Assembly: GCA_027924585.1 (NCBI GenBank)
Contig: BSBM01000825.1
Span: forward strand, 53,501 to 117,500
DNA: 64,000 nt
Direction: 5' to 3'
Source: Larix kaempferi
Lineage: Eukaryota; Streptophyta; Pinopsida; Pinales; Pinaceae
Part shown: positions 11,676 to 22,408 of the stretch, one piece after another
Position numbering within the stretch: the first letter of the stretch is position 1
How the letters are laid out: each line of letters starts with the position of its first letter
Notes under the pieces: model-generated
Told to the model about the DNA's origin: nothing
The model's database searches: none
The model's input: only the letters and a program-made list of their open reading frames with translations
Program-made: the position numbers and the translations under genes

Positions 11676-11862
11676 TTATTATTTTTTGGAGATCCTTATC
11701 ATTTTCTTATGTTTTCAAGAATGTGCCAACTTTCTTCTTTGTTGGAAAGAAGAAATATCCAAAATTTAGGTAACATGGCTCATGGTTTTTGGTGGATTAT
11801 GAGCCGATTTAATTTTTAACTTTGGTATTTTGTTTACGTGAAGGTCTATGTGGTGGATATAA
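11670..11862 (-). repeat. Antisense piece of R1 LTR inside R1
   Basis: The reverse complement of this stretch matches R1 LTR positions of about 10119-10325, including GATAAGGATCTCC and CCACCACATAGACC. It sits between the two internal copies of the gag/pol remnant and shows that R1 rearranged internally, perhaps by insertion into itself or template switching. Confidence 0.75.
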
Positions 11863-12384
11863 GGATCAATAGTGCTTCCATCCCCTCGCTTTCTATCATT
11901 GGGACTGGCCTCTATTGTGATGCCCCATGACTGTTACCTTTGAAGCTTTTCCTCCCCCTCTCTTGACTGCAGAGATTTCGGATTTATGTACCATTTCTTC
12001 CAGTCATCTTGTGGCTTCACTGCACTCTCAGCTACAACCTCAATCACAGCCCTAGCCTCAACCAACACCTTCAACCAGTTAGTTTTCAGGAAACCAATGG
12101 GGAGCTATACCTACAAATCAAATCTCATTTTTGTTCCCACCTCTAGGAATCGTGAGTACACCCATTATGGCTACTTTTAATGTTCTAGAGTTTACGTTAG
12201 GCCTTCCTATTTGGTACCTCACTCCACCAAACCCACCGCCAACCTCGCAGGTTGTTTTGACACATGTGCAACTAATTGATAATGCCAATAATCCACCTCT
12301 GGGTTTTCCCACCGTGACATCATCGGTCCCCCCACCTCCTCCACCTAAGAAGGATGGGGGCAATACCATGAAGGAAAATCTGTT
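11863..12384 (+). pseudogene. R1 gag-like, proline-rich stretch
   Basis: The frame at 12131-12433 reads PIWYLTPPNPPPTSQ and later SSVPPPPPPKKDGG, after a Ser/Gln-rich upstream piece (SQLQPQSQP). A proline-rich, low-complexity section before the zinc knuckle is common in gag proteins of plant LTR elements. There is no specific motif, so the assignment rests on its place before the second zinc-knuckle copy. The frame ends at a TGA before the knuckle. Confidence 0.4.
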
Positions 12385-13140
12385 GAAAGCAATGAACAAA
12401 GTCGTGAACCCACCTCCTAAGCTTGAAGCATGAGCACCTATGCCTTGAGCCTTGTGCGATGTTTTGGGTCACCCAACCCAACATTATCCGACATTACCCA
12501 TCCTCCACACTCACATCCAAATGTTGGATAATTATCATCATGTTGTCCTGGTGGAATTGCCTGACATTCTCAAAGTGTGTAAAAATTCATTGCATACCAA
12601 CCATACTTATGTGATATCTAGCTTATATGGTCATTACTCTCACCATTGTCCAGATTTGGCCAAATATCGGTCTGTGTTGATCGACTTGTGTTGACTCTCC
12701 CTCGAGTCCCAAATCATAATCATCGAAGAATTCCACCCTCGCACATATTCTTCCGATGGAACGAACACCATTTGTTTCATCTCGTCTACTGATCAACCTT
12801 CCCTATCATCGACAGATGTTGATCTCTTCAATCTCTCTACTTGATGCTTTCGCAGTGAAGATGAGATACTTGAATCCCATTATGATGCCCACATCCACCC
12901 GCGTACCTTTAAAGAAGGGGACCTTGTCCTCGTCTATGATCATGCACATGATAAGCCTGGAAAAGGGAAGTTCAAAACCATGTGGCAGGGCCTCTATGTT
13001 TTTAAACACTTCCTCGGGAAGGGGGCATACCTCCTTCTTGATTTTCAAGGTCTCCTCTTGAAGAACCCCTGCAATGGGTTGTACCTCAAGATATTTTATG
13101 CTTGATTCACTTAGCCTATTATTACTTGTACCATAGTTTT
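12385..13140 (+). pseudogene. R1 gag/pol remnant, copy 2
   Basis: This is a direct repeat of 10931-11675. It reads DNYHHVVLVELPD and then LYGHYSHHCPDLAKYRS. Here the last Cys of the zinc knuckle is kept but the first two Cys are changed, so the two copies together show the full CCHC pattern. From about 12900 the integrase-end motif returns (FKEGDLVLVYDHAH, GKGKF, MWQG, LYLKIFYA). Stops and frame changes are present. Downstream follows the extra RNase H remnant. Confidence 0.65.
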
Positions 13141-13218
13141 TACATTTTTACACATTTTTTCCTCAAGAGCATCATGGTTTGTTTCCATGGTTGTTCCCAA
13201 ATGGATCCTACCCCCTAG

Positions 13219-13625
13219 GTTTATGTCAGCTTCACCAACGGTGAAAGTAGATGGTCTCCATATCTCACCTCGGCTGTGTGGTTCCTTTATTCCCCCTCAC
13301 ATGAGTTGATCCTTATCGACAGAATGTGTGTTGGCACCACCACCAATAATCAGGTTGAGTATGATGATGTAGTTGGTCTCCTAACCGCCTCCATTTGGGT
13401 ATTCATCACCTTGAAGTCTTCCTAAACTCCTAGCTACTTGTTGCCCAGTTGAATAACTGCTATCGGGTATGTGACCCTTACCTCTTTAGAAATTTCTTAC
13501 ACACTAGACAATTTGTTAGACATTTTGAATCCATTTCATTCATACATGTTCCTAGAATTTACAATAGTGTTGTGGACCAAATGGCCAATGACGTTCTAGA
13601 GTGGCATATCAATCATTACGTATAG
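13219..13625 (+). pseudogene. Second (archaeal-type) RNase H of R1, broken
   Basis: From 13219 the frame reads VYVSFTNGESRW, then SSAVWFLYSP-like residues (TSAVWFLYSPSHE), then TTTNNQVEYDDVVGLL. After a frame change near 13420 it continues with LLVAQLNN, RNFLHTRQFV, FIHVPRIYN and VVDQMANDVLEWH, ending in TAG at 13625. The order .DG....G, TNNQAEYEA, DSQL, and H.PR..N..AD.LA is typical of RNase H. The catalytic Asp of the first strand reads Ser and the DSQL Asp reads Asn, so it is inactive on top of the frameshift and stop. An added RNase H of this kind is characteristic of the Tat lineage. Here it lies downstream of the integrase end. Confidence 0.75.
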
Positions 13626-16265
13626 GAGATAAACCATACACATGCATTATCATATCATTTTGCATTCACATGTCCATGTACATCATATAGGCATCATCAC
13701 ATAAGAGGCTTATAAACATAAAAAACCAAAAAATAATGCATACATACTATCACCAAACCTTTTTGGGCCATTTTTGGTTTGCCTCGATTTGCATGCCATC
13801 ACATGAGACCCCTTTTTCATGTATTTATATATAGTTTTCAAGTTTCAAATGCATGTTTTACGCTTGGGTATCCTTGTTTTGTGTATAGATACAAGTTCTG
13901 GAGGCATCCCAGCCTTTCTGGTGATTACCGTCCCTATAGGTATAACATCTTAACCTTGCATATATGTACTCTCCCTTACTGAATATATATGCATTAGCCT
14001 ATTACCTCCCATTTACAATTGTAGGATCCCCCCTCTGTCAGAGTAAGTGGCCTAGCCCATCCACCCTTACATTCGCCCTTGTTCGGCAATAGAGCCTACC
14101 TCACATGGGTGACCATTTACTACCCCTGTCATTTGGTGTCCATGCCATTAATATCCCCTTAGGATCGGGATTCCTTGTAGTCTCGTGTCGTGAAATGAAG
14201 CTGTATGCTCTCTTTCACACCATCACTCTCACATTTTTCAATTCTATGTCATGATGATATTATTACCACATGTGAGACCTTCGCCTCATCCATATTGCAG
14301 TTCTTATGTTATTCTTCCACCATTACTCTCCCTACAAGGAGGTCCCATCAATGTTATTCCCTACCCTCACTAAGTCTCATCTGATCCCATTTCGACATTT
14401 GAACCAGCCTCCTTGCCTACCATAAATGTTTGTCCGGTATGAGTTTATCCCTTCTTCAAGACACAAAGACTACTTACGAAAAAGGCGTACTCTAGTCCCT
14501 CCTGGCTAGAAGAGTTCCCCCTGGATCATTTTATGCTTTTTTGGGTACCGGGGACTAACTCTATGAAAAATCCCATCTTCGAGTCTCCTTTATGCTCTTT
14601 TCAGACTCTCTCATAAAGGAAAGATTGTCGAGCAATATTGATTTCTTTCATGCTCATTAAAGGATTTGAAATATTTTCCATCTAATATAGGTTTACCCCT
14701 TTTTCGGTATGAATGGACTAATTACGAAAAAGGCATATTCTAGTCACATTTGACTAGAAGAGTTCTCCCCTGTATTGTTTTATGATTTTTCAGGCATGCG
14801 TACCTAACTTTATGAAAAAGAACCACTGGAGTTTTCTTTAATTTTTTCAGACTCCTTAAAATTGAAAATCCCAACAAGCACAAACTCACCCGGGCTCGAT
14901 AAAAATCCATGGAGAGTATCTTATCGAGTATACTTCTATCCCTTTTCCGCACTCATTAAAACATGAAGAAGGCACTTTTTATGGATACCATTACATCTGT
15001 AACCCTCTTTTTCTTCACTGCTCGTCCATTGGAGACACCATTCAACAAATGATGTTTCCTTGCACCCATGCAGATCACATGTAGTCCCTTATTATGGCAA
15101 CATTCCCAGTCCAGATTATTCTACAATGAGTCACCTTTGGACCCATTTTTGTCCAGTGATCAATATCTACCTTTGAGTCTCCCCATTCTAGTTATTATTC
15201 CTAGTTCCCTAGCTATGATCCCCTCCCTCGATATTAGTTTTATATACTACCATGACATCCCTACCATCATACTATGAACAAAGAAAGTTTGATTCTTCTT
15301 CCTCATATTCCCTTGTATCTCACTTCAGTGTATCAGTCTTGTGTCCTACTACATTCACTCCATGACTGTATCCCTCGCAGTCATGTCAAGAAAACCTCAT
15401 TGCCTTGGTAGTTGTAGGTCTCCCTCTGTTGACATCAACACATTTATCCATAGGATAGACCTAGAGGTCCCTTTACCTTGGCCTCATACACCTCATTGAT
15501 GAGCTCCTTGGACCACCTGAGGGAGTCCTTAGTGCCCCTTATAATGGTTGTGTCTTAGGTGCCTGACCTTAGCTACATAATCGCATCATTGATATTCATA
15601 CATGGTGTTGGTTCTTTCATTATTTGATCGAAGAACCTGGATGTCCCTTGACTCTAGCAAATTGATGAGTCTACTTGCAACCCTATGAGTATCATGTTCC
15701 TTGAGATATCTGGGTTGCATTGGCGACGATGTTTGGAATCCCTTTAGTTATATGCTTCCTAGTGCATACAATTTCAGATGTAGTTCATTGTACCCATGAG
15801 ATTAAGATTCTCAACATTTGAGTCGTCATAGTTGTTGGACCCCTTTAGATCCAACATAGCATCAGTCATTGTGATCTTGCATTCTTGATGAATGCCATTG
15901 TTTCTACTATCAATTGTTCACATCACCATTGTTTGGACCATGATTACAGTCCAGTCCCACTTGGACACCTATAATTCATACAACGATTATCTATGTATGG
16001 ATCATGCCCCCTTTGGGTCTAGATCCACTTCGTATATTTTGAGACATTAGAGATTAGATATACCTCATCCATTTTGAGTATTATATATCTGCATGTTATT
16101 TGCTCTTGTTGTCCTACAAAAGAGTTAGTTCCCTCCATTGCAATTTCCATTCTCTGTGTTCTTGTCACACCCCTTTCCTAGCAAAGAAAGTTCCTATGAT
16201 GTGTGTCACCCATATGATGAGTTCTTGACCTCACACATCAGGGAAATCTATTAACATCATAAAAT
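13626..16265 (+). other. R1 post-pol non-coding region
   Basis: No protein motif was found in 2.6 kb. A direct repeat of about 150 bp occurs at 14473-14620 and 14721-14850 (shared TACGAAAAAGGC, TAGAAGAGTT and TATGAAAAA). From about 15085 the sequence is repeated at 19011-20214. No convincing polypurine tract was seen before the 3' LTR. Confidence 0.55.
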
Positions 16266-16699
16266 TATCCACTTTAGTCTAGCCACACCATATCCATACA
16301 TCATGTCCACTTTCCATTTCCACCACATAGACCTTCACATATCCAAAATACCAAAGTTAAAAATTAAATTGGCTCATAACCCACCAAAAACCATGAGCCA
16401 TGTTATCTAAATTTTTGGATATTTTTTCTTTCCAAAAAAGAAGAAAATTTGCACATTCTAAAAAACATAAGAAAATGATAAGGATCTCCAAAAAAAGGAA
16501 AATTCTTCAAAAAATAATAAAATACTATGGTTCAAAACCATCAATGTTAGTTAATTTTATTTATTGTTTACATGCATATTTAGCTTAGATTTATTTTCCT
16601 ATTGTTTGGTTTAATTTATTACCTCTCCTAAACTCTACTTCGGATTCCATAATTCTTAGTAGGTTCATTTTGGCATGTGCTGATTTGAAAACACTAGCA
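16266..16699 (+). repeat. R1 3' LTR, copy A, with internal deletion
   Basis: It matches the start and end of the 847-bp LTR but lacks about 410 bp near 16547, where CATCAAT joins GTTAGTTAATTTT. The full copy at 46745-47584 has AAT at both sides of the missing part, so a 3-base microhomology deletion is likely. The first 15 bases (TATCCACTTTAGTCT) are the uninterrupted form of the site where the Ty3 element inserted in copy B. Confidence 0.8.
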
Positions 16700-17406
16700 A
16701 CACAACTAATCATTTCAAATAGTTTTACTTAATAACAATGATAACAACTAAAAACAAAAAAATATTATTTTCACCAACAATTGAATCTTTGATAAATTTC
16801 ATCACCTTCAAACATATACATTTCATCAATCGAAAAAAAAACATAATAAAGATTCCATGAGCTAAATTTTCAAATCATTATTATATACACATATTTTTTG
16901 ATATATTATATGAACCTTAGTCAATGATAATGAATTTATTAAATATTATATTATAGTCATGTTTCAATTATTCATTTAACGCTGGTTATTTTTTATTTAG
17001 TTTTATATAATACTAATAGTTTTATATTATATTTATGTAATGGTGGTTAATTTTTATTTATTTTTAAGTAATAATAATAAATTAATTAAAATTGTATTAT
17101 TTATTTATTTTTAAATAATAATAATAAATTAAAGGGGCCTTTGACTATATTCATTCTCATACGTTATATTAAAAAAATTTGTTGGGATATATGGAAATCA
17201 AAGAATTATTTTATTTTTTCGGAGAAACCGGTGAATATTTTTGCTAGCTATTTGAGAATTATAGGTATGCATAAATACTACTCTTCATCAGAGGTAAAAT
17301 TGAAGAAAATGAGGCAAATAATCCCTCTCCCAATCTCTATTGTGGCTACAAGTTTCTTTGATAGTGCAGCACAAGATGGTAAGTGTGGTGCATCTTTTTG
17401 AAGATC
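16700..17406. other. AT-rich flank between R1 and CACTA, copy A
   Basis: It is the same as 47585-48290 with small differences, rich in TTTTTAAATAATAATAATAAAT runs. A frame at 17141-17401 recurs only in part in the other copy and has no motif, so it is not treated as a gene. Confidence 0.6.
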
Positions 17407-17554
17407 CACTACAAGGAAAATGTCCTGTAGCGGAGGTTATAGCAGAATCCCATTGAAAAAGAGCCCAAAAATCCATTTATACTAGAGGTTTCTAGCGGAG
17501 GCGAGCGGTTAAAGGTTTTTGCGGATTTTTTTAATTGGTGCATTTACATAAAAA

Positions 17555-18450
17555 CGCACCGGTGCGTTCGATACTAAATCACACCGGTGTGGATACATAT
17601 TAGATCGCACCGCAATAGTGAAAAATATAGCTCAAAGAAAATTTAATTTAAAAAATCGTATTATTTTAATCACCATTAATCGTTGCGTTTATATAGAACA
17701 CTCACACTGAGATGTGATACTATAAACGTCCCTATGTGTTTAATACATATAAACGCCCTGTTTTTTCAATTTGTATTTTTAATAATAAATCTAATACCAG
17801 TGCGCACCTTAACCTTAAACGCACCGGTGCGTGTTTAATGAATAAACACACTGCATTCTACTACAAAGAATTTCTTTCCAATATTTGTTTAAATTGCATT
17901 TACAAACCATGCTTGAAGGTGCATCGGTGTAATATATGCACCGGTGAAGGTACATATTATACCGCACCACAACAAAGAAAAATATAAGTCAAATAAAATT
18001 TAATTTAAAAAAATGTATTATTTTAATCACAGTTAATCAGTGCATTTATAGAGAATACTCGCACAAGGACGTGATACTATAAACGTCCCAGTTCGTTTGA
18101 TAGATATAAACTCACCATTTTTCAATTTATATTTCTAATAATAAATCTTATACCAGTGTGCACATAAAACTTAAACACACTAGTGCTTGTGTAATGAATA
18201 AACACACTGCATTGGTGCTCGTCTAATAAATAAATGCAACATACTGGTGCTCGTCTAATGAAGAAAACTTAAACACACGGTGCATCACTATACTATATGC
18301 ACCAGTGTATTGGTGCTTTCCAAACGCACCAGTTTCCATTTTTACAAAAAATTAAATGAAAATCCAGTTTTTTTTTTTAACCTATTTTTTCGGTGCATTA
18401 ACTTGACCTCCAGCACTAGTGTGCTTCACCTTAAAACGCACCGAAACATG
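17555..18450 (+). repeat. CACTA subterminal motif array (CGCACCGGTGCG), copy A
   Basis: The 12-bp palindrome CGCACCGGTGCG is exact at 17555-17566 and 17820-17831. Near copies lie at 17580-17591 (CACACCGGTGTG) and 17937-17946 (TGCACCGGTG), with many half copies (GCACCAGTG, CGCACCG, GCATCGGTG) up to about 18440. The block itself is an internal duplication of about 370 bp (around 17550-17900 against 17930-18290), sharing AAAATTTAATTTAAAAAA and GTGATACTATAAACGTCCC. In known CACTA elements such arrays bind the element's own DNA-binding protein. That role is inferred here. Confidence 0.7.
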
Positions 18451-18633
18451 GTTTAATATAATAATAAAAAAACGCGAGGTAAAATTCAATTTTACCACCT
18501 CACAGTCATGGATAATTTTAAGAACCCTACTCAAATTTATATGTATAATAAATGGGTGAATCTCTCTGATATATAGGAAAATTTGAAGGCTATTTGATCA
18601 ATAATATAATATGTATATATAATTTTTTGGCTA

Positions 18634-18800
18634 ATCTTTCATTTTATTATAGAATCTTGTAAAATATTGGCGAATCTTTCATTAAATTATAAGATATTGT
18701 AAAATATTGGCGAATATTTCACTAAATTATAAAATATTGTAAAAACTTGGTGAATCTTTCATCGAAATATAAAACCTTGTAACGTCTTTCTGAATCTTTT
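18634..18800 (+). repeat. 40-bp minisatellite of the CACTA element, copy A
   Basis: Four consecutive 40-bp units start TTGGCTAATCTTTCAT, TTGGCGAATCTTTCATTAAA, TTGGCGAATATTTCACTAAA and TTGGTGAATCTTTCATCGAA, each ending in a TTGTAA block. Equivalent arrays lie at about 669-850 and 49500-49670. Confidence 0.85.
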
Positions 18801-19010
18801 TCCAGGAAGACTCGGATTTTGATTCTGTAGATTACTAAGGTAGTGCAATAGAAGAGCATATACCAAATCTCAACTCTAGACACTACTGCATATGGCTCAA
18901 AAGCTCCTTGAAATATTGCCACAAATAAGTTAGAATCGAAAATTTTGTGGAAAATTTTGAAAAAAAAATGTTCTGGCCCCTGATAATCGTCGCTGTAGCG
19001 ATGGAAGTCA

Positions 19011-20214
19011 CCTTATTATGGAAACATTCCTAGTCCAGTTTCCTTTGTTCAGATTATTCTGCAATGAGTCACCTTTGGATCCATTTTTTTCCAGTGATCA
19101 ATATCTACCTCCGAGTCTCCCCATTCCAGTTATTATTCCTAGTTCCCCAGCTATGATCCCCTCACTCGATATTAGTTTCATATGCTGCCAAGTTAGCCCT
19201 ACCATTATACTATGAACAAAGAAAGTTTGATTTTTCTTTCTCATATTCCCTTGTATATCACTTCAATGTCTTAGTCTTGTGTCCTGCTGCATTCACTCCA
19301 TGACTGTATCCCTTGTGCTCCTGTCAAGGAAACCTCATTGCCTTGGTAGTTCTAGGTCTCCTTCTGTCGACATCAACACATTTATTCGATGGGATAGACC
19401 TAGAGGTCCCTGTACCTTGGCCTCATACACCTCATTGATGAGCTTGTTGGACCACCTGAGGGAGTCCTTAGTGCCCCTTAGAATGGTTGTGTCTTAGGTG
19501 CTTGAGCTTAGCTACATGATCGCTTTATTGATATCTGTACATGGTGTTGGTTCTTTCATTATTTGGTCAGAGACCCTGCATGTCCCTTGACTCTAGCACA
19601 TTGATGAGTCTACTTGGAACCCTCATAGTATCATGTTCCTTGAGATATCTGGGTTTCATTGGCGGCGGTGTTTGGAATCCCTTCAGTTACATGCTTCTTA
19701 GTGCATACAATTTCAGATGCAGTTCATTGTACCCATGAGATTCAGATCCTTAGCATTTGAGTAGTCATAGTTGTTGGACACCTTCATATCCAACATAGCA
19801 TCATTCATTGTGATCTTGAATTCTTTATGAATGCCATTGTTTCTACTATTAGTTCTTCACATCACCATTGTTTGGACCATGATTACAGTCCAATCCCACT
19901 TGGAAACCTATAATTCGTACAACAATTATCTATGTATGGATCATGCCCCCTTTGGGTCTAGATCCACTTTGTATATTTTGAGACATTTGAGAATATGTAT
20001 ACCTCATCCATTTTGAGTATTATATATATGCAGGTTATTTTCTCTTGTTATCCTGGAGAAGAGTTAGTTCCCTCCATTGCAATTTCCATTTGCTATGTTC
20101 TCGTCACACCCCTTTCCTAGCAAAGAAAGGTCCTATGATGTTTGTCTCCCATATGATGAGCTCCCGACCTCACACATCAAGGAAATCTATTAACCCCAAA
20201 AAATTGTCCACTTT
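19011..20214 (+). repeat. R1 interior, copy B of the 3.9-kb tandem duplication
   Basis: It repeats 15085-16275 almost base for base apart from scattered changes (for example TTATTATGG.AACATTCC, TCTACCT..GAGTCTCCCC and CACACCCCTTTCCTAGCAAAG). It ends 10 bp into the R1 3' LTR (TGTCCACTTT at 20205-20214), where the Ty3 element begins. It has no coding content. Confidence 0.85.
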
Positions 20215-20744
20215 TGATCCATTCCAGTAGTTGGCATTGTTCTCAAATGCTAACATCAATTATGACAAGTCATTGACTTCGACACAACTTTGAAAAGTTC
20301 TGAACTAAACACGACTTCGACAAACTCAGCAACTTCGACAAGTTTAGCGACCTCAACAGTTTCACGACATCGACATGCAGCATCGACTTGCGACTTGCGA
20401 CTGTCGAACTAGGACATATTGTGTCTCCATCTTCCAGTTGACTATAATGGTTGAAATTCCGAAACCATTCTAACTTCTCTTGTAACTAAATGTAATAGGC
20501 AGGCACCCAAGCGTCTCAACACTTTATATAAGCATGCAAAATATTGTAACATACAAGTCATGATCTTTACATCTAGTAATAGAGAAATAAGTTCGCATTC
20601 ATGCATATTGTCTGTGTGTATGTTTTCATTTGTGCAGTGTATTCCTGCTTTGCTTATTCTCTTTCTTATGCTTTCGCCATAGCATAGCCGACTCATTCAG
20701 TCGAACTATTATCCCCCTCGTGCTTCTTGGGCACATGTGGATCA
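20215..20744 (+). repeat. Ty3 element 5' LTR (530 bp)
   Basis: It begins TGATCCATTCCAGTAG and ends CATGTGGATCA. It pairs with 34861-35379 and with the extra copies 40534-41052 and 46238-46739. TATATAA at 20525-20531 (TTTATATAAGC) is the likely promoter box and is kept in the other copies. Confidence 0.9.
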
Positions 20745-20745
20745 T

Positions 20746-20758
20746 TGGTATTAGAGCA
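20746..20758 (+). promoter_or_regulatory. Ty3 element primer-binding site
   Basis: TGGTATTAGAGCA follows the LTR after one base. It differs from the plant initiator-Met complement TGGTATCAGAGC by one transition. Confidence 0.8.
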
Positions 20759-20817
20759 GTTGTCTAGATTCAGAGCTTAAGTTGTGAGTAGACACTTCTA
20801 GAAAAGTTACCTGACTT

Positions 20818-21910
20818 ATGCCAGTTCAAACACACTCGCAAACTCAACAATCCAAGCAGACACTACCTCTAAAGATGGCAGGAAAAACATGCAAAAGACA
20901 TGCAATTGACGAGACACAACAACTCATAGAGAAAGCATTGGCTCGACAACGAACTAAAATGTTTGCCCAGTTTAATGAGATTCTCACACGATTTGCTTCG
21001 ACATCAGGAGAATTTTCGACGAGATCTAACTCCCACAAAATCAGTCCATTCAAAGTGAAAATGAATCTGTACATACCAAATCTAGAAGGCAAGATTGACG
21101 TGGAATCCATGGACAATTGGGTACAACAATTGGAATCCTATTACTCTGTGAATCAACTCTCAGAAGCCGACAAGATCACCATTGCAGCCTTAAAGTTGTC
21201 AACATCTGTGCACTGCTGGTGGGAGAACCTCTTGAAAAATATGTAGAAAAGCGGAGACCCCATAGACACATGGGATAAATTTTTTGAACACATCCGAAAG
21301 GAGTTTTACCTGCCCAAGTACCTTGAACAATAGTATAATAAGTGCCAGCAACTAAGGCAATGGAAAGACTAGTCCGTACAGAGTTACACCGATGAGTTCT
21401 ATTGACTCATGGCTAGACTTGGCGTTCAAGAAGAAGAAAAATTTCTTGTTCTGAAGTACGTCATCAGATTGTCCCAGTACATTCAGTAGGAGATGGAGTT
21501 TCTGACTGTCAATATGCTCGCGAATGCATTCCACTATGCTAGCAAACTTGAAACCAAGCAAAAGGGAAAAGAAAGCTTCGTGACTAAACCGACATTAGGA
21601 TGACCACCCGATAAGAAGGCACCAACTGACTTCGACAAGTCAAAATATTCTCAGTCAACTCCTCCAAATCTAGATCACGACAAAAATCTTTTTCACAACA
21701 GGGAACGTAGCAAGAAACCTACCGGGAAATGGTCTGATTACCACCACTCATCTTGGCATGATACATTTGAATGCAAAGCTCGGAAGACCTTTTTGGAAAA
21801 TGTGTCGACATACGACGTGTTCGACAAGACTGTGGTAGAATATGACCCAAAAGCAACGACTCTTTTGACGTCGACATCGACAATTCCATCAGCCTCGACT
21901 ATCGTTGACG
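20818..21910 (+). pseudogene. Ty3 element gag, broken
   Basis: The first 142 codons are open from an ATG at 20818. The N-terminal part is basic and Gln-rich. At about residues 85-140 comes YIPNLEGKIDVESMDNWV, then LESYY, AALKLSTSVHCWWEN, the usual retrotransposon gag core (PF03732 type: F.G...DNW...LE.YF, then A...L.G.A..WW). A TAG at 21244 ends the frame, but similarity continues in the same frame (WDKFFEHIRKEFYLP, SVQSYTDEFY) with further stops. Near 21730-21780 WSDYHHSSWHDTFEC looks like a C..HH..H...C knuckle with its first Cys lost. Gag would form the particle that packages the RNA. Most stops are TAG or TGA where CAG, CAA or CGA would fit, as expected after cytosine deamination. Confidence 0.85.
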
Positions 21911-21959
21911 AGGAGGAATGAGATATCCTGTTCCATACAAAGATATGGGTTCAAAATAA

Positions 21960-22408
21960 TCCATTACATCTGATTGTGGACAACAAAATCTAGAAGAACT
22001 TTGTTTCTGAAGAACCTGTGAAGAAACTAGGTCTTATTACCACTACGCATCCTCATCCTTACAACATCATTTGGATGAAGGATGGACAAGAGCTAAGGAT
22101 CACCTGACAATGCAAACTTTCCTACTTCATAAATCCTTTTGAAGATGAAGTACTTTGCGACGTGGCACCACTCTCCATAGCTGACGCCATGTTTGGGAAC
22201 CCTTACCTATGGGATCACCATGGAGATTACTAGTTACTACTGGAGAGGGTGATTGTCAGAATTCAGAATCAACGGTACAACATACCAGAGCGACGACCTA
22301 CACCAACGGTTGCAATGATATCTGCTAAGTAGAAAAAGAAGGTCATCAATCATGCTTAGAAGTTCTTATTGATTATGATAAAGCCGCAACATTCTAGGAC
22401 TACTTTAA
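21960..22408 (+). pseudogene. Ty3 element aspartic protease, broken
   Basis: Residues LIVDNKI, a stop, then KNFVSEE stand where plant Ty3 proteases have the D.G.T/S active site followed by N.VS. The active-site Gly-Ser pair is lost. Downstream GLITT, HPYNIIWM, CKLSYFINPFEDEVLCDVAP and ADAMFG follow the usual strand order of the fold, and the stretch to 22400 leads toward RT. NA1 interrupts the frame at 22408, and the frame resumes at 31859 with IVATSRVTD. Several stops are present. Confidence 0.75.

Larger units (their letters stand above)
10064..16699 (+). mobile_element. R1: decayed Ty3 element of Tat/Ogre type
   Basis: The element has a 5' LTR at 10064-10910 and a shortened 3' LTR at 16266-16699. 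After the 5' LTR comes TTTTGGCGACTCC, a primer-binding site complementary to an Arg-type tRNA end (TGGCGACTC), as used by Tat/Ogre elements. The interior keeps a CCHC zinc-knuckle remnant, two copies of the integrase C-terminal end, and downstream a second RNase H-like stretch (13219-13625), which is a mark of the Tat lineage. No RT, core RNase H or integrase catalytic core was found, so large internal deletions are likely. Every frame has stops. The right part (15085 onward) is repeated at 19011-20214 plus 46745-47584. Confidence 0.75.
17407..19010 (+). mobile_element. CACTA transposon, left 1.6 kb only (copy A)
   Basis: It begins CACTACAAGGAAAA, the standard terminus of plant CACTA elements, followed by TGTAGCGGAGG and TAGCGGAGGCGAGCG, also typical. 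It continues through the palindromic subterminal motif region and the 40-bp minisatellite and stops abruptly near 19010, where the sequence returns to R1 interior. The same sequence runs on beyond this point at 49888. It is therefore the cut end of a tandem duplication, not an independent transposon. Confidence 0.85.

Noticed and set aside
17141-17401. 86-codon frame just before the CACTA terminus
   Set aside because: The duplicate at 48030-48290 breaks the frame and no motif is present.
20844-21116. 90-codon minus-strand frame
   Set aside because: Antisense shadow of the Ty3 gag gene.
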